Source: UBA1737 sp964474685
GTDB lineage: Bacteria > Bacillota_I > Bacilli_A > ML615J-28 > CAG-313
Assembly: GCA_964474685.1 (NCBI GenBank)
Contig: CAYYTE010000041.1
Span: 1 to 11,061, forward strand
Reading direction: 5' to 3'
Length of the DNA stretch: 11,061 bases
This document shows, in pieces, positions 7,368 to 11,061 of the stretch. The position numbers and the translations under genes are program-made. The notes beneath the pieces were generated by a model, which worked only from the letters and a program-made list of their open reading frames with translations, ran no database searches and had not been told where the DNA came from. Position 1 is the stretch's first letter. Each line of letters begins with the position of its first letter.

Positions 7368-8141
7368 ATGAAATATGAATTTGTTGATCATGCAATTAAT
7401 AAAGATTTATGGTTAAGTAAGAAAGATTTATTCAATAATTTCTTTGGAGCATTTTATGATTTCATAAAATCTCATAATGGAGATACTGCTCTAGAGGAAA
7501 ACAAGATTCAATCAAAAGAGGACTTCTTAAGTTTCGCAAGCGATTGGAACTCAGGGGGGAAAGATAGTTGCTATGGATTAGGATTTGGCTTTAGTAAGTT
7601 TTTTTTAGAAGAAACTTTTGAAGGAAAATTAGAGACTCAGTCAGACGATTACTTTGTTGGCTATTGTATCAAGAATCATAAGTTTGAATCTTTTCTCGTA
7701 TTCCTTGTATCGTTCTTTGCTTATTGGAGAAATGATGAGGGTTGCACTTGTTTTAAACCATACAATTATTGTGATAACTTTTTTGTTTCTAGTTGGGCAG
7801 CTCTTGTTGATACCGCAAAGTTGTTTTATTTTTCATCAGAAACGGTTTATTGGTGGCAATCATTCCGTATTAAATACGTATTAGACCACATCTTAGGAGT
7901 GTTCTTAAAACCTTTTGATGTAGATTCGACATTACCAGATGTTAAAATTGCTGGATATGAGTTCTTAGGTTGGTTTGAAACTCCTACGAGTGAAAAACCC
8001 TTATCTTGCGATTGTAAATTACCTGAAGTAGTGTATGGGAAACTAAAACAAAGAGATGTCTATAATTATTGGGAAAAGGAAGAAAAGAAAATCGAAAAAG
8101 TCTATGATGATAAAAACTATCACCGTGTAGATCCTAAATAA
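7368..8141 (+). CDS. Uncharacterised 257-aa protein with C-terminal InlB-like segment
   Basis: I do not recognise a named family. The protein has no signal peptide and no convincing TM helix (FLVFLVSFFAYW at 109-120 is too short). It is very rich in aromatics (F, Y, W), notably WNSGGKDSCYGLGFGFSKFF (60-79), SSWAALVDTAKLFYFSSETV (141-160). Seven cysteines include two CxC pairs (C126/C128, C214/C216), a hint of metal binding or disulfide chemistry. Residues 190-227 resemble an InlB B-repeat: GYEFLGWFETPTSEKP and VVYGK, aligning with GYLFDGWYIS and NLYGR of the lipoprotein at 5497-6222. The C-terminus (230-257) is charged and probably helical. Start ATG follows AAGGAG (7353-7358) at nine bases. 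It is a single-gene unit between its own -10 and a strong hairpin. Function unknown; the gene itself is clearly real from its signals and composition. Confidence 0.75.
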   Translation: MKYEFVDHAINKDLWLSKKDLFNNFFGAFYDFIKSHNGDTALEENKIQSKEDFLSFASDWNSGGKDSCYGLGFGFSKFFLEETFEGKLETQSDDYFVGYCIKNHKFESFLVFLVSFFAYWRNDEGCTCFKPYNYCDNFFVSSWAALVDTAKLFYFSSETVYWWQSFRIKYVLDHILGVFLKPFDVDSTLPDVKIAGYEFLGWFETPTSEKPLSCDCKLPEVVYGKLKQRDVYNYWEKEEKKIEKVYDDKNYHRVDPK

Positions 8142-8176
8142 AAAAAAGCGTCAAGGGAAACCTTGACGTTTTCTTT
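8141..8176. terminator. Strong bidirectional terminator
   Basis: Perfect eight-pair stem CGTCAAGG (8149-8156) / CCTTGACG (8161-8168) with a GAAA tetraloop, flanked by seven A on the left and TTTTCTTT on the right, so it works as an intrinsic terminator on both strands. It starts right after the TAA of the 257-aa gene (8139-8141) and lies six bases past the TAA of the 371-aa gene on the other strand (8177-8175). Confidence 0.92.
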
Positions 8177-9290
8177 AGAAACCTAAATAACGTTTCGTTA
8201 AATAATCTTTCACATTGTCGCAGCAAATACTTGTTGCTTCCTCTAAACTGGCATATTTAAATTCAAGAGTAGTGCCTTCTGGCATTACTAGATTTTCACA
8301 TAATGCACTAAACTCTCCAGCACATCTACGTGCTTCTTCATCATAGTCATTATAGAAATTTAATAAGTTTTTATAATTTGATTCCTTTGATAAATTAAAA
8401 CTTACTTGTAATAAAGTAATCTTCTTATTAGTATATTTATCAGGGTTTAGAATTATATCATTATAGATTGCAAGGATACTCTTAAATGTTTGATAACCAT
8501 CATAGAATATATAATTTGTTGTTTTAGCAAAACATCTAAATGGATATGCCTTGTCTTCATCATCAAATAAATATCGTTGTCCATATTGGTATGCCCACAT
8601 GCTTTGGCGGAATGGAGCATAAAATGGTTCTAAAAATCTTGTCTGTAGGAAAACAGAAGTATTTTCATTTGATATAACAGAATCAAAAAGAATCTTCGGA
8701 TCATTTAGTTCTTCAGGGTGGTCTTTTAAAGGTTCTGGTTTTATTAAATTCATTTCTTTTGCATACTCTACCGTGGAGTCTTCTTTAACAAGCCCTGCAG
8801 TTAAATTACATGCTAATACAGCATTTGAGTTGAGTGCATGCATCTTTGGAGGATATGTAACATTGGTTTTTTTATTTCTATGCCAAGAAAAATATTCATT
8901 ACTAATTGCGGAATAAGCCTTTTTAATTGGGCAAATACAATCAGCGTAGAAATTATCTTCAACGTTTGCAACATAGCTATCAAATCTTGGGTAAAAAATA
9001 GTTTCATTAGAAAAATGTGTTGGAAGAGCGCGAGATAAATCTTTTCTTTCTTCATCAATTGCTTCATTCCAATTTCTGGAAAATTCCATTTCTTTTGACA
9101 TTGTCATTTTGATTTGTTTTTTTATTACCAAATCATTAACAAGTGGTAAGATGTCGTCCTTTGTAATTCCATCTTGGTTTCCTAAAAGGGCACATAATTT
9201 TGAAAATGAGATAGATGTAAAAGGTATTTCATTTAAAATCAATACTTGCTTTTCATCTTGTGTAAGTTGTTGTTTTTCAGTTGTAGTCAT
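8175..9290 (-). CDS. Uncharacterised 371-aa protein with winged-helix-like N-terminus
   Basis: No family is recognised with confidence. Residues ~11-70 read as a winged helix-turn-helix: helix QDEKQVLILNEI, helix SFSKLCALLGNQ, helix TKDDILPLVNDLVIKKQI, then a short beta wing. A linker containing SRNWNEAIDEERKDLSRAL leads to an alpha/beta-looking body (about 95-371) with PPKMHALNSNAVLACNL (147-163), FLQTRFLEPFYAPFRQS (214-230) and KKITLLQVSFNL (289-300). From memory this body faintly resembles PD-(D/E)xK-like endonuclease families (HxLxSSQA and IEIKYTE positions), but the expected ExK would read QTR, so it would be inactive or the likeness is false. No signal peptide or TM helix. The start is firm: AAAGGAGA lies seven bases before ATG (plus strand 9297-9304). 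It has its own strong promoter and terminator, so it is a monocistronic cytosolic gene. Confidence 0.75.
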   Translation of the reverse strand: MTTTEKQQLTQDEKQVLILNEIPFTSISFSKLCALLGNQDGITKDDILPLVNDLVIKKQIKMTMSKEMEFSRNWNEAIDEERKDLSRALPTHFSNETIFYPRFDSYVANVEDNFYADCICPIKKAYSAISNEYFSWHRNKKTNVTYPPKMHALNSNAVLACNLTAGLVKEDSTVEYAKEMNLIKPEPLKDHPEELNDPKILFDSVISNENTSVFLQTRFLEPFYAPFRQSMWAYQYGQRYLFDDEDKAYPFRCFAKTTNYIFYDGYQTFKSILAIYNDIILNPDKYTNKKITLLQVSFNLSKESNYKNLLNFYNDYDEEARRCAGEFSALCENLVMPEGTTLEFKYASLEEATSICCDNVKDYLTKRYLGF

Positions 9291-9354
9291 TCTAAATCTC
9301 CTTTGCGTACGAAAAATTAAAAATTAAGCATTTGTTGAATTTTACAACTCTAAA

Positions 9355-9383
9355 ATTATAGCATTTTTAACGGTTTTTTGCAA
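9355..9383 (-). promoter_or_regulatory. Promoter of the 371-aa gene
   Basis: On the minus strand TTGCAA (9383-9378), 17-base spacer, TATAAT (9360-9355) with a TGC extended -10. Predicted start near 9348, leader about 57 bases. Just at that start lies a small inverted repeat, GTTG 9334-9337 / CAAC 9345-9348, which could be a leader hairpin or operator but is only four pairs. Confidence 0.75.
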
Positions 9384-9422
9384 CCAATAAAACCATTTTA
9401 TTTTATTTTTATATATTTTAAA

Positions 9423-9441
9423 CACTATTTTTTGAATAGTG
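9423..9441. promoter_or_regulatory. Inverted repeat on the promoter of the 162-aa gene, possible operator
   Basis: CACTATT (9423-9429), five-base TTTTG centre, AATAGTG (9435-9441): a perfect seven-base inverted repeat, 19 bases in total. It occupies the region between where the -35 should be and the -10, and its right arm supplies the TG of the extended -10. A repressor bound here would block polymerase. No run of T follows, so it is not a terminator. Confidence 0.4.
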
Positions 9442-9448
9442 GTATAAT
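9440..9448 (+). promoter_or_regulatory. Extended -10 promoter of the 162-aa gene
   Basis: TGG TATAAT at 9440-9448. No good -35 is present at 17 bases (9420-9425 is AAACAC). Predicted start about 9455, leader about 30 bases. The 14 bases AATAGTGGTATAAT recur exactly in the promoter at 11046-11059. Confidence 0.6.
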
Positions 9449-9485
9449 GTATTTAGAAACAATAAAAAGAAAGAAGGATTGAATT

Positions 9486-9974
9486 ATGTCTGATGAAAAA
9501 GAAGTAAAAGTAGAACAAGTTGAAGGCGCAGAAGAAACAAAAAAAGAAGAGAAAAAAGAAAATGTATTTTCGTCTTTGTGGAAAAAAGCAAAAAAGGGAA
9601 TTGAAGATGCAAACCTTGAAGCAAATATTCGCTCAAGTTTCAACAATAAAACTAAAAATTACAATTTATATCAAACAGCATCTCCACTTAATGCGGTCCC
9701 TTTAAAAGCTCAAGTGTTTAAAGAAGATAATTATGTCTTAGTATTTGGTGAGGTAAAATCAAATCCTGGTGATATTCTTTCAGATGATGACGATCAAAGA
9801 CATATTGTTAAGTCTTGTGAAGTACTTGATTTGAATATACCAGTGGAAGAAACAGATAAAAAAATAACAGAATACGCAAGAAAAGTTTCGAAATTGATAT
9901 ATATCACAGAAGTGCTACAAGAAGTACAAGTGATTCGTGTTAAAGATAAATTTTATATTCGTAAAAAGTTCTAA
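9486..9974 (+). CDS. Uncharacterised 162-aa charged protein
   Basis: No family recognised. The first ~30 residues are an extremely charged, low-complexity tail (acidic with lysine runs: KEVKVEQVEGAEETKKEEKK), probably disordered. Residues ~27-45 (VFSSLWKKAKKGIEDANLEA) look like an amphipathic helix with basic patches. From ~60 on there is a compact alpha/beta region with YVLVFGEVKS (82-91), an acidic cluster LSDDDDQRH (97-105), a helix around 121-137 and a final strand pair ending KFYIRKKF. No signal peptide, TM helix or cysteine pattern. Start ATG is preceded by AGAAGGA at 9471-9477. It is a single-gene unit with its own promoter, an inverted repeat over that promoter, and a hairpin after the stop. 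A small nucleic-acid- or membrane-surface-associated protein is possible from the charge pattern, but that is a guess. Confidence 0.7.
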   Translation: MSDEKEVKVEQVEGAEETKKEEKKENVFSSLWKKAKKGIEDANLEANIRSSFNNKTKNYNLYQTASPLNAVPLKAQVFKEDNYVLVFGEVKSNPGDILSDDDDQRHIVKSCEVLDLNIPVEETDKKITEYARKVSKLIYITEVLQEVQVIRVKDKFYIRKKF

Positions 9975-9980
9975 ATTTAA

Positions 9981-10010
9981 TAGCCTTACATAGTTGTAAG
10001 GCTAATTTTT
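9981..10010. terminator. Hairpin terminator after the 162-aa gene, overlapping the nnrD end
   Basis: Perfect ten-pair stem TAGCCTTACA (9981-9990) / TGTAAGGCTA (9995-10004) with TAGT loop, followed on the plus strand by A then TTTTT (10006-10010): a good intrinsic terminator for the + strand gene. The right arm contains the nnrD stop codon (TAG, 10004-10002). For the minus strand the trailing sequence is TTAAATTT, so termination of nnrD is weaker. Confidence 0.85.
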
Positions 10011-10868
10011 ATATATAGATATAGCATCTTTTAAGTGATTAATAACATCCGTTGAAATCATTGTTTCTTGACTCATTTCTTTCATTGTTATTTCTCCGGC
10101 AAGTCCAAATATATGGGTTGCAATACAACAAGTTACAAAATCATCTTTGGAGTTTGCTAAAGCTCCTGTTAATACGCCGCTTAGTACATCTCCACTTCCC
10201 GCTTTTGCTAGTCCTACACAACCGGTTTTATTTAGGTAGTGATCTTTTTTATTAATAATTAAGGTTTCGAAATCTTTTAGGATTAGGGTTACTTCATATT
10301 TATTAACAAATTCATTTGCTAATTGATATTTATTTTGTTGAATATCTTTGATGGTGGTTTTGGTTAATCGAGAAAATTCTTTAAGGTGTGGTGTTAAAAA
10401 TATTTCTCCTTTTTTATTTAGAAGGATATTTGTGTTGTTTTCTAGAACATTAATTGCATCCGCATCGAGGATTAATTTTCCAGAAAAATTTTGTATTAAA
10501 TATTCAACGATTTGTTTCGTGTATTCATTTGTTTGCATCCCCATACCAATGGTAATTACTCTCGATTGATTCATAATTGTATCAAGCATTAGTTTATTAA
10601 ATTTCATACAACCGTTAATTGATGGCATTAGCATTAAGGGAATTTCGGGTGCGCGAAGGGCAAATGCGTTATAAAGTTCCTCAGGTATCGCAAGTAAACA
10701 ATAACCCGGTCCCATCCTGAAGGCACTATAGGCTAAATCGGTTATATATGATGCACCAATATACTGTTTGCTCCCAGCAATTATTGTTACTTTTCCAAAG
10801 GTCCCTTTATTCGCATGATTGTTTCGTGGGCTAAAATAATCTTCTAGCATCTCATTTGTTAATATCAT
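10002..10868 (-). CDS. nnrD: ADP-dependent NAD(P)H-hydrate dehydratase
   Basis: A 288-residue ribokinase-like (YjeF_C / carbohydrate kinase) enzyme that dehydrates S-NAD(P)HX back to NAD(P)H using ADP: metabolite repair in the cytosol. Visible landmarks: KGTFGKVTIIAGS (21-33), MGPGYCLLAIPEE (52-64), ITIGMGM (105-111), LILDADAIN (132-140), FLTPHLKEFSRL (157-168), and AKAGSGDVLSG (221-231) with G226-D227 as the anion hole/catalytic Asp of the fold. The frame extends upstream to an ATG at 10916, but the ATG at 10868 is preferred because AAGGAGA sits right before it and the family starts near MILTNEMLEDYF. The YjeF N-terminal epimerase (NnrE) domain is absent, so this is a stand-alone dehydratase; the epimerase must be encoded elsewhere or be missing. 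Length is normal for the single-domain form. Confidence 0.93.
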   Translation of the reverse strand: MILTNEMLEDYFSPRNNHANKGTFGKVTIIAGSKQYIGASYITDLAYSAFRMGPGYCLLAIPEELYNAFALRAPEIPLMLMPSINGCMKFNKLMLDTIMNQSRVITIGMGMQTNEYTKQIVEYLIQNFSGKLILDADAINVLENNTNILLNKKGEIFLTPHLKEFSRLTKTTIKDIQQNKYQLANEFVNKYEVTLILKDFETLIINKKDHYLNKTGCVGLAKAGSGDVLSGVLTGALANSKDDFVTCCIATHIFGLAGEITMKEMSQETMISTDVINHLKDAISIYKN

Positions 10869-10904
10869 GAATATCTCCTTTTTTAAATAGTCTCTTGTTC
10901 CTAT

Positions 10905-10933
10905 ATTATATAGCATATTGTATTAAATTGCTA
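10905..10933 (-). promoter_or_regulatory. Promoter of nnrD
   Basis: On the minus strand TAGCAA (10933-10928), 17-base spacer, TATAAT (10910-10905). Predicted start near 10898, leader about 30 bases to the preferred ATG at 10868. If right, it would exclude the longer start at 10916, which lies upstream of the transcription start. Confidence 0.6.
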
Positions 10934-11030
10934 GTTATAATTTTATTTTTCTTTTTAATGGTTGTAGAGCTCAATTTTTAATACGTGTTTATAAAAAATA
11001 AATAACCTATATTAAATCATCGCTTTTATT

Positions 11031-11059
11031 TTGACATTTATTTTAAATAGTGGTATAAT
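11031..11059 (+). promoter_or_regulatory. Consensus promoter pointing out of the window
   Basis: TTGACA (11031-11036), 17-base spacer, TATAAT (11054-11059), with TGG extended -10: both hexamers match consensus exactly. It should drive a + strand gene beginning beyond base 11061, divergent from nnrD. The bases from 10934 to 11030 between the two promoters are AT-rich and show nothing else I can name. Confidence 0.85.
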
Positions 11060-11061
11060 AT

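Noticed and set aside
8813..9327. Small frames on both strands within and upstream of the 371-aa gene
   Set aside because: Out-of-frame shadows; the one at 9109-9327 is antisense to the true start and lacks a ribosome site.
10869..10916. Longer nnrD start at 10916 adding 16 residues
   Set aside because: AAGGAGA lies just before the ATG at 10868, the family begins there, and the predicted transcription start lies inside this extension.
1..11061. CRISPR array, insertion sequence, tRNA or phage attachment site
   Set aside because: No direct repeats with regular spacing, no transposase or integrase motifs, and no cloverleaf with a TTCGA-type arm seen on either strand.

Overview
The window reads as a low-GC (by eye about one third G+C) Gram-positive-lineage bacterium. 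AGGAGG-type ribosome binding sites, TTGNNN/TATAAT promoters with extended -10 elements and lipobox signal peptides point to Bacillota. Tryptophan is TGG throughout and TGA is a real stop (ansA ends in TGA), so this is the standard code and not the Mycoplasma/Spiroplasma code. InlB-type and Ig-like lipoproteins and several unfamiliar proteins suggest an Erysipelotrichia, RF39 or Acholeplasma-like uncultured lineage; that placement is inference. A run of exactly 100 N (1800-1899) shows a scaffolded draft assembly, probably metagenomic.

Layout. 1-300 is the 3' part of a MazG-like nucleotide pyrophosphohydrolase. 374-1799 is a lipoprotein with four Ig-like repeats and a distinct C-terminal domain that runs into the N gap. 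A clear promoter at 1928-1956 then starts a five-gene + strand unit: cardiolipin synthase (cls), a two-CBS-domain protein, tryptophanyl-tRNA synthetase (trpS), a two-TM double zinc-ribbon protein overlapping the trpS end, and an InlB-repeat lipoprotein. It ends at a hairpin at 6221-6252.

From there to the end the genes alternate strand one by one: ansA (-), unknown 257-aa protein (+), unknown 371-aa protein (-), unknown 162-aa acidic/basic protein (+), nnrD (-), and a consensus promoter at the right edge pointing out of the window. Each convergent pair shares one hairpin between or over the two stop codons, and most divergent pairs have recognisable promoters between them.

Functionally the window is mostly housekeeping: nucleotide-pool cleaning (MazG-like), membrane phospholipid (cls), translation (trpS), asparagine use (ansA) and NAD(P)H repair (nnrD), mixed with surface lipoproteins and unknowns. 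I found no CRISPR array, transposase, integrase, toxin-antitoxin pair, tRNA, rRNA or T-box. I see no convincing new multi-gene system. The best leads are the 371-aa winged-helix-like protein, the 257-aa protein with a degenerate InlB-like segment but no export signal, the C-terminal domain of the first lipoprotein, and the inverted repeat sitting on the 162-aa gene's promoter.
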